A DNA stretch of 64,000 nucleotides from Brachynemurus nebulosus (GCA_035578155.1 JAPWDM010000015.1:4775501-4839500), one strand, 5' to 3'. Numbered from the stretch's first letter, positions 33,610-44,876 are shown. The notes: generated by a model not told the origin, from the letters alone. Translations and numbers: made by a program.

Positions 33610-36119
33610 TACGACGGCCTCAAGCTCAGATATGGAAAATGCGAAGCATTTTCCATGAATGAGCTGAAAAAAAAAAAAACAAAAACAAATATTGACGTGT
33701 CGTTCTCGGTACATAGAAACTGTAAAATGTAAAAATTCAAAATTGTTTGGATTTAATAAACATACAAACGTAAAACAAAAGAACTTATAAATAATTCAGA
33801 CACAAACAACCAACAAAAACAAAAAAAAACAAAAAAAAAAAATTTTCAACCCTAAAATTCCTTTCAAACTGTGGTCATAATTGAAACAGGTTGAAAAACA
33901 AACCACCAAAGAAAATTGGCGAAAGGAAATTTTAAAGTTGTTAATTTTACAATACAGATTACATATTTACATTCATTATTTGTAATAGAAATTTTGAAAA
34001 AGAAAAAATTGATATAATAGATTTATTAAAGATTTACATTTGTAGTTTTGATGAAAAGAAAAATTTGTAAATATTGTAAAGGAAGATGAATGAAAAAGAG
34101 CTTAAATTTGTGACTTTTAAATTCTTTACAAACAACCACTCACAGTCAATTTAAAATGTGTAGACGAAATTGAAAAACTTAAGAGAAAAATATAAAGGAA
34201 ATGTAAAAAATTTTTGATTAATAAAGATTGTGCATTCGCAACGATGTGTTAATTTATTTATATTTGCTCCTTAATTATAAGTTACTTACAAAATTATTTT
34301 ATAAATAAAATACAAATCGGAAACTTAAATTCAAAACCTAAGAAAATTTTATTTTCTTAACTAATCCTTGATATAACAAAGGTGGCTTAAAACTAAAAGG
34401 CAAACCATAAAGAAAATTTTCATAGTTAAAGTTAATAAAAACAGTAAAAGGGAGAATATATTTTAAAACACAGCATTAAAAGGTAGCCAAATGCCAAAAG
34501 TAAGACGCGAATGTATAATAAAATTGATTAAAAGGTAAAACAAAATTACGATTGAAAGTTGTTTCTAATATAGCCAGATTGCGTTACAATAAGTCATGGT
34601 ATGTGATAGTATCCAATCACAACTTGTATTGTATTATGCAAAGGGGAGAGAACAAAAGAAAGTTGAAACTAACACGTGCCTATAAGTGTGTTTGTGAGCT
34701 CCCCTATTTAACAAAATCAGACTACGTGAACTCAAACAAAAGGTGACTTCTAACTCAGGTAAAAAGAAACATATGTTAATAAGACAGACCACCCAGAAAA
34801 CTGTAAAAACGCGCCAACTAAAAGGTGGTTTGGACACATCTGTTTATAATGCAAAGTTTTAAAAAGAGGGTCGCGATATAAGACCATTTGCAAGAAAAAA
34901 AAAAAAAAGGAAAAATAAAAAATAAAAAATAATAATAACTTCTATCCTTGTCTTATCTGTTGAAAACAATTTGTTTTAAAATAAACTATTTTACATTAAA
35001 ATTCTCCGAAACTCACATATAGTAAAAAATAAAAAGGGTGTTAGGTGATATTATAAACTGCCGAACATCTGCTAAAACTAGATATAATATCAAAATTTTA
35101 TTGTATTAACCAAGTAATCGTAATAGAACGTGTTGACTAAACATATTTGTTAACAAGATGTTAATATTACAGCTGTGGGAAAATTAATGTTGCCTATTAT
35201 ACAAGAAAAGGTCAAAATTTATTGATAAAAAATGTGGAAAAATAAAGGTTTCTCACTTATTAAAATTTTGATTTTATGATACTGGAAGAGAAAAAAAACT
35301 TTAAACCCGTTATATAGAAAGAAAATTCTAATAAATAGACATATTTTTTGTTATTGACTTTCATTTATTTCAAACATATTTTAGAATTCGTATTTTTCAT
35401 AGTACATTTTTGCGCATAAAACTTAATTTCATAGATTCCTTCTTTTATCTTAAAAGCAAAGCAATTTCCCATAGGAACTACATTGAACATAAACTCTATG
35501 ACCAACCTGACAATAAAATATCAAAGGAAAACCTTCACCCCCCAGGAATTTTTCCAAATAAACGCATAACTTCACTCCCAAACATTTTCATCAAAATTCC
35601 TATACATATAATATAATATAATAACTCACAATAAATATCAATATTCAAAATAAACTCATATTTGGTTCTACCCCTTACTCTTGGTGATAGACCATAAAAA
35701 TATAAAAAAAAACTTTTGGAACAAAATTCCCTACAAGAGGGTGAAAAGCATAAAATAGTGTCAGGTCTGCCATGAGGTCGAAAACAAAAAAAAAAATTTT
35801 TTTTATTTTTTATTTTATTTCGCTACTATGGTTTTATAAATTTTTTTTTTTTTTTTATTTATATAGTATTATTATTCCTTTCATGTATAAAGTAATTATT
35901 TCTACCATTGAGAAAACTTACATGTAAAATTTTAGTGAGAAACATAGTTATAGGCTAACGTATAATTGTCGTTGAAATTTGTAACAGACTGTACTGTTCA
36001 AGTAGAAGTAAATTTTATAATTTTGCATTCTAATTCAAAGGATTTACAAACAAAACTTATTATATAAGTACTAAATATTCTTTATGAAAATATTTGTTAT
36101 AAACAATGAGAAAATGAAA
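33610..36119 (-). other. Long 3' non-coding region of the gag-only element
   Basis: About 2.5 kb, AT-rich, with no coding sequence I recognise in any frame. It includes A-rich simple stretches (33826-33842, 34892-34930, 35784-35860) and a perfect hairpin at its LTR end (33624-33664). No purine tract is visible next to the 3' LTR. Confidence 0.6.
33624..33664. other. Perfect hairpin next to the LTR
   Basis: ATGGAAAATGC (33632-33642), loop GAA, GCATTTTCCAT (33646-33656): an 11-bp perfect stem. An outer GCTCA (33624-33628) pairs with TGAGC (33660-33664). It occupies the place where a polypurine tract is expected in the minus-strand element. Confidence 0.85.
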
Positions 36120-36240
36120 AAAACAGAACCAATGTGAGCTGAGAGATTTTCACGATTTTTGTATAACACACAATTTAGGATGGGTACGTAAAAGTACTTT
36201 ATCACCTATTTTAAATCTTACGAAATCGAGAATTGTTGAG
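36120..36240 (-). pseudogene. Integrase C-terminal remnant in the gag-only element
   Basis: A minus-strand frame reads RFKIGDKVLLRTHPKL, the start of the small C-terminal domain of Ty3-type integrases, then VIQKS and a stop. It lies just downstream of gag, in a position that suggests a large deletion joined gag to the end of pol. The stretch is short, so the identification is likely rather than certain. Confidence 0.6.
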
Positions 36241-36295
36241 TAAAGCCGGGTAAAATGTCAAAATCGGGAAAGGTATCGTCTTAATCGGTACAGCA

Positions 36296-37792
36296 TTAAT
36301 ATAGAAAGATAGAAACCATTCTGCCCGATCGCAGAAAATGCTGATGGTTTCCAAAAAATGACTCACCCACGACAGGCGGTCCGTGCAAATCCGAATTAGC
36401 TTCAAATTTATCAACAATGCGCGCGCTGTTTATATAAGGAACGAGATAATTCAAAAGGTCGAAAACGCCATTACAATACGATAAACTGAATAAGGTAATG
36501 TGACCCACAAAATTTCCGTGTTTGTCTGAATTTCGGTTTTTGTTTGTATAAAAATCGATCAGTACTTTGCTCTGGACGTCTCGACTCCAGAAGGTATCGA
36601 GAAACCACCGTTTGAAGTCCTCAAAACTTTGAATCTCGTGTTCGTACAACGAGAAGAGATTTTTTATAGGGTTACTAAATTTATTGCAAGTAAACAGAAT
36701 CTTGTCATTATCTGAGATGTCGAAACCGGAAAAATATGATTCTATAGACTGAATAAAATTTACAGGGTGCAGGGTATGTATATTGTTATTGAACGTATCA
36801 GTAGGTAGAGTCTCATTTTCAAAAATTGTTGAGCGATTGAGAGAAAAATTATTTGAAAAATTGTACTCATTTTGAATATTATTCAAACATTGACTATTTT
36901 CCATTTGCTCAAAATTTTTGTAAATATTAGATACTACTACATTTTGATCGTCAATTTTATTGTCTAGAATGTTAAATTTAGAATCGATTAAAATCTCTGT
37001 GTTTTCAGAGATGTTATTCAATTCCACAGAGAGAGAATCGTGATTCATATTGCAGGAGTCTACCGCTGACTGAACTTCATTTTGAATATTATTCAAACAT
37101 TGACTATTTTCCATTTGCTCAAAATTTTTGTAAATATTAGATACTACTATATTTTGGTCGTCAATTTTTTTGTCTAGAATGTTAAATTTAGAATCGGTTA
37201 AAATCTCTGTGTTTTCAGATATGTTATTCAATTCTACAGAGAGAGAATCGTGATTCGTATTGCAGGAAACTACAGCTGACTGTGATTCAGTGATAAAATT
37301 ATTTTTAGCGTCCACAAGTTCGTTATCACCTTTATCAGTGAAGTTGGGAATCTTAATATCCTGCTTATTATTATCATTAAACTTTTCAGAAACTTCTTCC
37401 TTGGAAGAGATTAGACAGTTATTTAATTCAACTATATGATTTTCAAAGCTTTTAAGTTCGTTATGAAAATCACGATTCTGACTTTTAATTTCATTCATAG
37501 AATCGCACAAAGCATTTATTTTCGAAAAAAGAATATCAAGTATAGATGGAAACGTACCTTCTACTGAGTTTTGGTGAGAATTGGTACGGCCCTGTATATC
37601 GTTGCTCGTATTGGAGGCTTCGTGTGTAGAGTTGATGCCTGAATCCGACGATGTTTCATTTCCGCTGGAGGAGGAAAACGTTGCTTCTGAAGAAACTCGT
37701 GTGACTTGATGAATTGAACTGAGTGGAGTTGATACCAAGCCGCTGTGTTGTACTGCAGAAAAATCCACAAGAGTTGGCGAGTCGACATCCAT
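36296..37792 (-). CDS. Gag protein of the non-autonomous LTR element (498 residues)
   Basis: The frame starts MDVDSPTLVDFSAVQHSG at 37792 and is open for 498 residues. The N-terminus is Ser-rich; a helical segment (residues about 85-125) may form a coiled coil. A 70-residue unit is present twice in tandem (DNA 36868-37287, period 210 bp), each with HDSLSVELNNISENTEIL and KIDDQN. The C-terminal third resembles the capsid-like retrotransposon gag domain (VNFIQSIESYFSGF, FEDFKRWFLDTFWSRDVQSK). There is no zinc knuckle, which was presumably lost in the deletion. It may package its own RNA into particles supplied with enzymes from a partner. Confidence 0.8.
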   Translation of the reverse strand: MDVDSPTLVDFSAVQHSGLVSTPLSSIHQVTRVSSEATFSSSSGNETSSDSGINSTHEASNTSNDIQGRTNSHQNSVEGTFPSILDILFSKINALCDSMNEIKSQNRDFHNELKSFENHIVELNNCLISSKEEVSEKFNDNNKQDIKIPNFTDKGDNELVDAKNNFITESQSAVVSCNTNHDSLSVELNNISENTEILTDSKFNILDKKIDDQNIVVSNIYKNFEQMENSQCLNNIQNEVQSAVDSCNMNHDSLSVELNNISENTEILIDSKFNILDNKIDDQNVVVSNIYKNFEQMENSQCLNNIQNEYNFSNNFSLNRSTIFENETLPTDTFNNNIHTLHPVNFIQSIESYFSGFDISDNDKILFTCNKFSNPIKNLFSLYEHEIQSFEDFKRWFLDTFWSRDVQSKVLIDFYTNKNRNSDKHGNFVGHITLFSLSYCNGVFDLLNYLVPYINSARIVDKFEANSDLHGPPVVGESFFGNHQHFLRSGRMVSIFLY

Positions 37793-37872
37793 ATTGATGA
37801 TCAGTCCAAACGTTTATTGAAAAATCGTACCGGATCGTCCCAATTGAGAAAAAACGTATAATGGTGTTCTAT

Positions 37873-37893
37873 GACTCCCCGCCAGGGATGCCA
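37873..37893 (-). other. Primer-binding-site candidate of the gag-only element
   Basis: On the minus strand, three bases after the 5' LTR end, the sequence reads TGGCATCCCTGGCGGGGAGT. TGG at this place fits a tRNA 3' end complement, and it sets the orientation of the element. I cannot name the tRNA. Confidence 0.5.
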
Positions 37894-37896
37894 TTC

Positions 37897-38735
37897 TGTA
37901 ACGCGGTGTAGGAGAGTGACCGGTTCAGAATGGTGTAAAAGTGTTGTATGATGTAGTATTAGAGTGTCGAAACCATGAACCGATAAGCGTGATATGAATG
38001 TAATTCGGTTATGGAACCCTAATCACCGCGTGTACAGTTACGAAGCTTGATATTGTTGAAGTTAAAGTTGTCCCCGTGAAAAGCTTCGTTGGAATATAAC
38101 TTATTAGCGCAAGAGGAAATTCGGGTTCTTTGAGTCATAAATAATACAGACAAAGATTTTCCGATGTATATTTATTTGATGTTAAAGTATTTTCAAAGTT
38201 CATTCAACAAACGATTCACAATTATGGATAACCAAAACACATTTTGTAAATTTATAATGTACAATAAAATCTGCCGTGGAATAAAACAAAAGGTTTAAAT
38301 TTCTAAATATATGAAACTCATGACGAAAACGAATATAAAAACAGTTAAAATGAACCGAGAACCCACGGCTTATTATGACCGAAACACGTCCTGCTCGAGT
38401 CAATGTTAATTCCCGATTGTTGGACAGAACACGTCTTGTTCATGTCAGATTTAAATCCCGATTGTCCGCTTTGCCATAATCTTTCACCTTTGTGCAGTCG
38501 ACAACCCCACTCCAAGCGCCATGTGTGCGATATGTCCGTAATACATACTGGTTAAACTACCGCACACATTCGCGTATTATTAACATATTAAGGGAAACAT
38601 AACATCAATTGGAGTGGAAGTTGTCATATCATGAATGTTGACGGTAAACAAATGAGCATAAGTGATTATGCAAAGTCAGGACGTAGAAGTTAAACTATTT
38701 GCCTATATTAAAGGCTATGACTACACGGTGTTACA
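37897..38735 (-). repeat. 5' LTR of the gag-only element
   Basis: 839-bp copy of 32771-33609, followed by the duplicated target ctac (38736-38739) and then the right end of the CACTGAG element. Confidence 0.96.
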
Positions 38736-39059
38736 CTACCGACTGGTCACTTGAGCCTGGTTTACCGGAGGCAGCTCTGTAATTTTTACTGTAATTTTTT
38801 TTCAGTGTATGTACTCTATGTTCAGTCAACGGGAAATAAAATTTCATTGTTGGAATATCGAAGACGAGTAACACTTGGACTGTTATACAAAGGTGACATA
38901 CATTTAAATAGACACCGTTCCGTGAATTCCGCAAAAAATACTCCCAACCCATCTGGTTCAAAACCAAAAAAAGTATGCAAATATAACATTACAGATGACA
39001 TTCGCTTAGGTAACCGAGTAAATCATTGGGTTATTGGCTTGACGTACGAACAGAATTGA

Positions 39060-39719
39060 CGTTATAGTGTGTTGGCAAAGGATTTTGGCTTCTTTTATTT
39101 TGCTTAACCTGTATTGTCTGTCGCAGTAAATTTTGATAATAGGCACAATCATTTTTGTAGTTTGCGGGATGTTCCCCTTCGCAATTAATACATCTGGGTG
39201 GAGTAGTTGTTTCCTTTGTGCATTTGGTAAAGTAACGATTACCAGTGCCCTTTACGCATCTAGGGTCTAAATGACAAAAGTTTTTAGTATGCCCCTATCG
39301 TTGACATTTGGTGCTCTGTGGGATACTGTTACTCTTTTTACGAAGTTTGCTAACGATAGTTTTGAATAAATATTTCAAGCTATAAATTTCTTTAGCTTTT
39401 GGGTTTTTCGCGTCTAATTTGACCACACACAAAGGCATTGGAGCTTTTTCTTTTATTTAGAAGCCTAGTAACTTTTTTAACCGGATACTCCAGAACTAGT
39501 TCTTCGAATATTTCATTTTCTTCGAAAGAATACGGAACATTACGTATGACGACAGAAAAATTTTTCTCGTCCGGAGGGCAGAATGAACGAAACTTAACTT
39601 GATTTTTTTCGTAAAATGCAGTTAACTTTTTAAAGTCAGAGTGTAACGATGTTACAATTCTTAAATAACTATTATTATAAACAAAAAACAATCCTCTCAA
39701 ATTTGACTGCACTTATCGC
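39060..39719 (-). pseudogene. LINE ORF1 fragment with zinc knuckles
   Basis: From 39712 the minus strand encodes a PRE_C2HC-like domain (SVVIRNVPYSFEENEIFEEL, then YPVKKVTRL), followed, with a frame change near 39395, by CCHC knuckles: CQR-stop-GHTKNFC, RCVKGTGN, and RCINCEGEHPANY. This layout is typical of the RNA-binding ORF1 of Jockey-like LINEs. At 39059 it meets piggyBac sequence directly, so a rearrangement rather than a clean insertion joins them. The N-terminal half is probably the ORF at 44201-44659, separated by a later LINE insertion. Confidence 0.75.
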
Positions 39720-39884
39720 CAAAACCTTATAAAAAAAATAAATATTGTAAAATTTTATTGTTTTAATTTAACCTTCACTTAGTGTAAAAAATTATATTTT
39801 ATCAAGTCAATTTACATGCACACTACTGTACGTTTTAATCTACACGGATTGACATCGATTTTTATGATTTAAGTTACCAAAATA

Positions 39885-42800
39885 TCTACTGATACCGTGT
39901 TAAACAAAAGAGGCAAACAATTAATTGAATGCATGGAAGATAACGGATTTATAGTTATAAATGGAAGATCGTACAGTGATCAACCTGCCCATCCTACTTG
40001 TGTAATGCCAAATGGAAAAAGTGTTAACGATCTAATATGGATACATGTAAACGATTTAGAACTTGTCCAAGATTTTGAAGTGGAAGAAACAAGTGAATCA
40101 CTATCGACGCATTTTATATTTAAGCTGATTTTAAAGAATATTTTTTACCAGAATTGTATTAACTTAAGTAATAAAAACGAACTATTACACTTATTTATAT
40201 GGAAAGAAAACAATAAAGTAGAGTATTCAATAAATATGAATGACAGTGAAAATATATATTTTAATAGTGAAAATATAAACGACTTAAATGATAATTTAAT
40301 TAATTCAATTAAGGTCGCAGCTGATACTTCAGGCATGAGCATTAAAAGAAAAAATGAAACTATGACGGAGAAAATAATATCGAGAAAAAATCCCTGGTAT
40401 GATAAAGAATAAAAACAGCCAAAAAGAATGTGAAAAAATCCTATAAAATATGGAGGAAAAAAGGTTTTAAAAACGCTGAATTAAGAATGTATCATAGGAA
40501 ACGAAAACACTATAAAAAATTACTTAAAGACAAAAAACAAATATATAAGGATAAAATTATAACAGAATTGGCAAACACAAGAAATACGGTGAAGTTCTGG
40601 AACGTAGTAAATAAATACAGAAAACAAAAATTTGAGCATACAAATATAAAGGTGGAAGATTGTGAAAATCACTTTAAACAAATATATCGGGATAAAATAG
40701 TATAAAATATTGAATATTATGATGTGTTTAACCAGAATTTTGACTACAATATAACTGTGGACGAATTAGAATTAGCTTTAGTGAAAGTAAAAAATAAAAA
40801 ATCGCCCGGACCGGATGGGATTTCCTATGAATTCATCAAGAACTTACCCAACAATTGGTTCCATTACTTGTTAAATTTTATAATCAAATATTGGAAAAAG
40901 AAACTGTACCCGAAAAATGGACGCAATTTAAAGTATCTTTAATATATAAAAAAGGAGATAAATTAAATCTTAATAACTATTGTGAAATAGCTTTAGCGAA
41001 TTGTTTACTAAAAATTTTCACAAATATCATTAATCTAAGAATAACAGCGTTTCTGGAGGAGAATAATATTATTTCTGACATACAAAATGGATTTAGACGT
41101 AATAGATCTTGTACGGATAACATATTCATACTTGATTCACTAATTAATATACACCTGAAAAGTAAAAATGAGTATTTATATGCCATCTTTATCGACTTCA
41201 AAAGAGCTTTTAATGCAGTAAATCACGAATTGCTATGGAACAAGATGTATAACATAGGAATAAGCAGTAAAATAATACGTATAATTAAAAATATATATGA
41301 TAATGCGTATATTAAAATTAAACTTGATAACAAAGAAACCAATGCTATTCAAATAAATACTGGAGTACTGCAGGGCGAGAGTTTGTCAGCTTTATTATTT
41401 AATATTTTCATAAATGACATTGAGGAATTTTTTAGGAAAAATGAACTTAGGGGTGTTTCTATTGATCACTCAAATGAAATTCTAATGTTATTTTATGCAG
41501 ATGATGCTGTTATTTTTGGATATTCCCCTTTCGATGTGCAAAAGAAGCTGAACTGTCTCAAAATGTATTGCGACCAAAATAAGCTTACAATAAATACAGA
41601 GAAAACTAAGATTTGTGCCTTTAGAAAGTCTCCAAAGTGCAAAAAACTTCCCGAATTTAGATATGGAAACAATATAATTAGAACATGTAACGAATATACT
41701 TACCTGGGATTGAAATTTTCATCCACTGGTAAATATTTAAAAGCAACTGAAACAATGATATCTAAAGCCCATTTAGCATCTGGACGTATACGACATATCA
41801 GCAATCAAGTCTGACTCGTGGGAATCAAAAATAAAACTTTACGACTCAGTTGTAAAATCAACTTTATTATATGCGAGTGAAATCTGGGCGTGCAATTACT
41901 TTGACAAAATTGAAGCAGTTCAACTAAATTTCTTCAAGAAAATTCTAAATTTACCCCGAAACACACCAAACTTTATGATAAGACTTGAGGTAAATCAGCT
42001 GCATTTAGCAGTAAATGTCTTCTCCAAAATGTTAAAATGGTGGCTACATCTTCTGAAACAACCAGGCTCAAAAACAATTAAAAAATGTTTCAATCACTTA
42101 GTTAATTTGGACAGAAATAATATTATAAAAAATAATTGGTGTACTAAACTTAAAAACATTTTGAATGATATTGGCAAAAAAGAACTATGGACATTGCCAA
42201 ATATAAACCCAAACAATGTAAATGAATTAATTACACTTTACGAAGTATATTTAAAGAACAAAGATATTATACGAATAAAAGAAACTAATTATAACCTGCA
42301 TTATAATCTTTTGTATGAAAAATATAGTTTTAACGACAGTTATTTATATTTTAGATGTAGTTTGAAAAGCAAAGAGTTATAAGTCAACTAAGACTAGGCC
42401 ATCGAGCAAGAATTAGGATTTGTGCGGAAAATAATATTTATTTTATAAACCAAAATGAAATATGTTCCATGTGTAATCTTCAAGAACTTGAGAGCATATA
42501 TCACTTTCTTATAAAATGCCCAATATTTAACTATATTCGAAATAAATATATTGTACAATATATTGTGGATGATATTGAAAATAAAAACTATTGTATTCAA
42601 AGAATTCTTAATATAGAGAATCTGAGACAATTAGATAATGTATTCCACTTTACAATTTATGCTCTTAGATTGCGAAGATTGCATATGGAAGAATTTGTAT
42701 AAACCTCGAACTCGAAAAGTCTGCTTAGATTTTTATATTATAAAGTACTAAAAAAAAAAAAAAAAAAATAATAATAATAATATTCAGATATCAATTCTTG

Positions 42801-43251
42801 ACTTACAACTACAAAACAAGAAATGTGCTTACTCAGTGAATCCAAAATAAGAAATTGTATTTATAAGAAATTGTATTTATAGAAACGATCTCCAATATTT
42901 CAAAAACATCGTGAAAGTTAATGTTTTCAATAGAAATTTTCAAAAAATATGCATTCAGCACATTTTTCTACTATAAATGACATTAAAATTTGTTAAAGCT
43001 CTGAATAAAAATACTAATATTATAATTTAAAAAAAAATAAAAAATAAAAAAAAAATAAACCTCAAAAAAAAAAAAAAAATTTCTAAGTTGTAATTTCTAA
43101 GTTATAATTATGTATGTAATTTTAATAATGTACACTGAGTTATAACTAGGTTATAATTATGTATGTAACATTAAAAATCTTCACTGAATTCCTTTGTTAA
43201 GCCTTGTATTGGGTAAAACAAATAAAATATTTATTTATTTATTATTATTTA
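39885..43251 (+). mobile_element. 5'-truncated LINE with clear target duplication
   Basis: Flanked by ttaagttaccaaaata at 39869-39884 and 43252-43267. It starts inside the endonuclease domain and ends with a TTTA/TTA-rich tail (43229-43251). The 3' non-coding part 42703-43228 holds A-rich runs at 42750-42785 and 43028-43080, and two copies of a taagttataattatgtatgtaa-like unit near 43085-43165. It lies in an older LINE ORF1 of opposite orientation. Confidence 0.9.
39897..42702 (+). pseudogene. LINE endonuclease/reverse transcriptase protein, frameshifted
   Basis: The C-terminal part of an apurinic-type endonuclease comes first (INGRSYSDQPAHPTCVMPNG, VNDLIWIH). A frameshift near 40408 and a stop at 40703 precede the reverse transcriptase: KSPGPDGISYEFIK, another shift near 40855, then IYKKGDKLNLNNYCEIALAN, NGFRRNRSCTDNIF, IDFKRAFNAVNHELLW, GVLQGESLSALLFN and FYADDAVIFG (catalytic YADD near 41496). 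Further shifts follow near 41814 and 42382. The C-terminal end has a Cys/His motif (CSMCNLQELESIYHFLIKCP). At least four frame breaks make it inactive. I do not assign a clade. Confidence 0.88.
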
Positions 43252-43267
43252 TTAAGTTACCAAAATA

Positions 43268-44200
43268 AAAAATCCCTGGTTGATTTTGAACGCAAGAGAC
43301 GTTAGTTGGTTACTGTGATTCATCAAACAGCCCTTTTTCATCATCGTCACTTGTGGTGTAGGTACCTTTTTCATTAATAATTATTGTTAGTTTTAATAGT
43401 TAGTTTTCATTTAAAATGCTTAAATTGATCGTTATTGACAGTTTACAATAGTAATAAAAAAATAGGTACGTAGTTTTCAGATATAATTTTTCAATCTCCT
43501 TCGTTCAAAATTGACTATTTAATCAATAAATATCTGGTACACATCAATAATTTTTCGTCATTTTCATAGATTTTCAGTGTTAATATTGATAATATTTACA
43601 AAATTCAGTATTTTTGCTTATTTAACATTAAAATAGGGTTGCGCTTGCGGAAAAAACCGAATTAAGTCGTATTCGACGTTTAAGGTTGCCTCCGGAGAAT
43701 TTCCTCATTTTAATGAGCGAATCACGTTCTCGTGGTTCCATTACCATTTAATTAACGCTTATTATTGTATAGTGTAGTATTTTATAGCATGAAAATTAAT
43801 TACGGTAGTTAAAATTCTACTATTTAAAAAAAAAGAAAAAAGAAAAATACAATATTGTAAGTTAGTGGTCCTAGCAGATTGTTATTGCTTCAACTTACAT
43901 CTTAAACATGTATAGGTAATTACGATGTAATTGTGGTTTGTTACAATAAATTGTTATTGTTAAATATTCAAATTTGAGATTTAATTTATTTTGTCCTTAT
44001 TTTGATAAGCGTCTTAATGATAGTACCATTTTGGCCTTAAATTCGCTTCCACCCTTTAAAATCACTGTCGTTAAGGTCGAGGGTTGCATAGCGACTTTCA
44101 AGTAATTTGATAATAGGGACGTGGATGACTAGATGTCACCACATTACCAAATCTTTCTCATGAACCCATAAATTCTTATTTAGTAAAAAAAAAAGCCTTG
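43268..44200. other. Stretch without a recognised gene
   Basis: AT-rich sequence between two LINE pieces. I see no domain in either strand. The part near 43300-43380 has a short open minus-strand run rich in Asp and Glu that I cannot assign. Confidence 0.5.
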
Positions 44201-44659
44201 TTATTTCACTAGGTGACAAGTGATGGTAGTTAAATTAATTTTAATTGTATTATTACGTTTCATTTGGGTGCTGTATTCGCTGCTGAGTTGCCCATTCAAG
44301 TCACTGATAATTTTTTGATAATTGTGAGCTCCGTGTACAAATATGGGTGGAATTTTTTGAGAACTATTACTTTTTGATGGTACTGATAGCTGCTCATCAT
44401 CGTGGTTATTGTCCTCTTCATCCGAGAGTATTTCGTACCGATTCTTAGTTGGGACGGCATATTTAGTGCATTGGGTTGGCCGGCTGACACCGGAAGATAC
44501 ATTTTTATGTTTGCATTTGTCGCCTACGATGGGTATTAGAGGCGTCGTATTGCTAGAACTGGATTTATTATTTTCAGTTGTAATTGTTACATTGGTTGAC
44601 TCTATAGATGCATCCATGAAGTCTGACCAAATTGCTTCGACTTCCTTAGGGGCGAACAT
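44201..44659 (-). pseudogene. N-terminal LINE ORF1 fragment
   Basis: MFAPKEVEAIWSDFMD at 44659 begins a 152-residue frame. It has a low-complexity middle, NRYEILSDEEDN, and then KIPPIFVHGAHNYQKIISDL, the conserved stretch before the PRE_C2HC domain of Jockey-like ORF1 proteins. The rest of the protein is best matched by 39060-39719, so the LINE at 39885-43251 separated them. The likely 5' UTR of this LINE reaches to about 44700. Confidence 0.7.
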
Positions 44660-44876
44660 GTCTAGATACTCTTTTAGTAAAGAGAGTACCTAGTGAACAC
44701 TCGGTATATTACTTAAAACACTGTTATTATTAAGGATTTTTTTTAATTTTAAATTTTAATTAGTTGTTGATTTGAATAAATAATTTGATACTGATAAAAA
44801 TAATTATGCAACGATAATATTAATGCAATAATCGATTATGATACGATCTTTACTGTTCAACAGCTCGTTGAATTCT

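Larger units (their letters stand above)
32771..38735 (-). mobile_element. Gag-only LTR retrotransposon (non-autonomous)
   Basis: Two 839-bp LTRs (32771-33609 and 37897-38735) begin TGTAACGCGGTGTAG and end CTACACGGTGTTACA. I noticed a single base difference between them (ggagcgg against ggagtgg). The duplication ctac flanks the element. The only long frame is gag on the minus strand; a short piece of integrase C-terminus follows. No protease, reverse transcriptase or RNase H can be seen in 33610-36120. It must rely on another element for reverse transcription and integration. Confidence 0.93.
26145..38807. mobile_element. 12.7-kb TIR element with CACTGAG ends, inserted in piggyBac
   Basis: The left end reads CACTGAGAAAAAAATACGG and the right end, reversed, CACTGAAAAAAAATTACAG; similarity between the ends continues for about 80 bp in diverged form (ttacggagctctctgg against ttacagagctgcctccgg). 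The target TA is duplicated (26143-26144 and 38808-38809), and joining the flanks gives continuous piggyBac codons. Inside are a P-like transposase gene, a MITE and a gag-only LTR element. Without the last two it would be about 6.4 kb. The superfamily is uncertain: the CACTG ends and 2-bp TSD recall the CMC (CACTA/Mirage/Chapaev) group, while the only transposase inside is P-like. Confidence 0.75.
25439..39059 (+). pseudogene. piggyBac transposase remnant, split by a large TIR element
   Basis: Pieces at 25439-26144 and 38808-39059 form one gene interrupted by the CACTGAG element. The first piece has RQLSVDESMILFKGRSSLKQ (catalytic Asp), a probable internal deletion after it, FSDNYFTSVKLL (second Asp), a frame break near 25837, then CKYMGGVDQADYF and KKWWHRLLFGLVEMTFVNSY. 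The second piece continues YVLYVQSTGNKISLLEYRRR and stops before the usual cysteine-rich tail. The N-terminal half would lie to the left of element A, outside the window. The enzyme would cut and paste at TTAA; this copy is dead. Confidence 0.9.
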
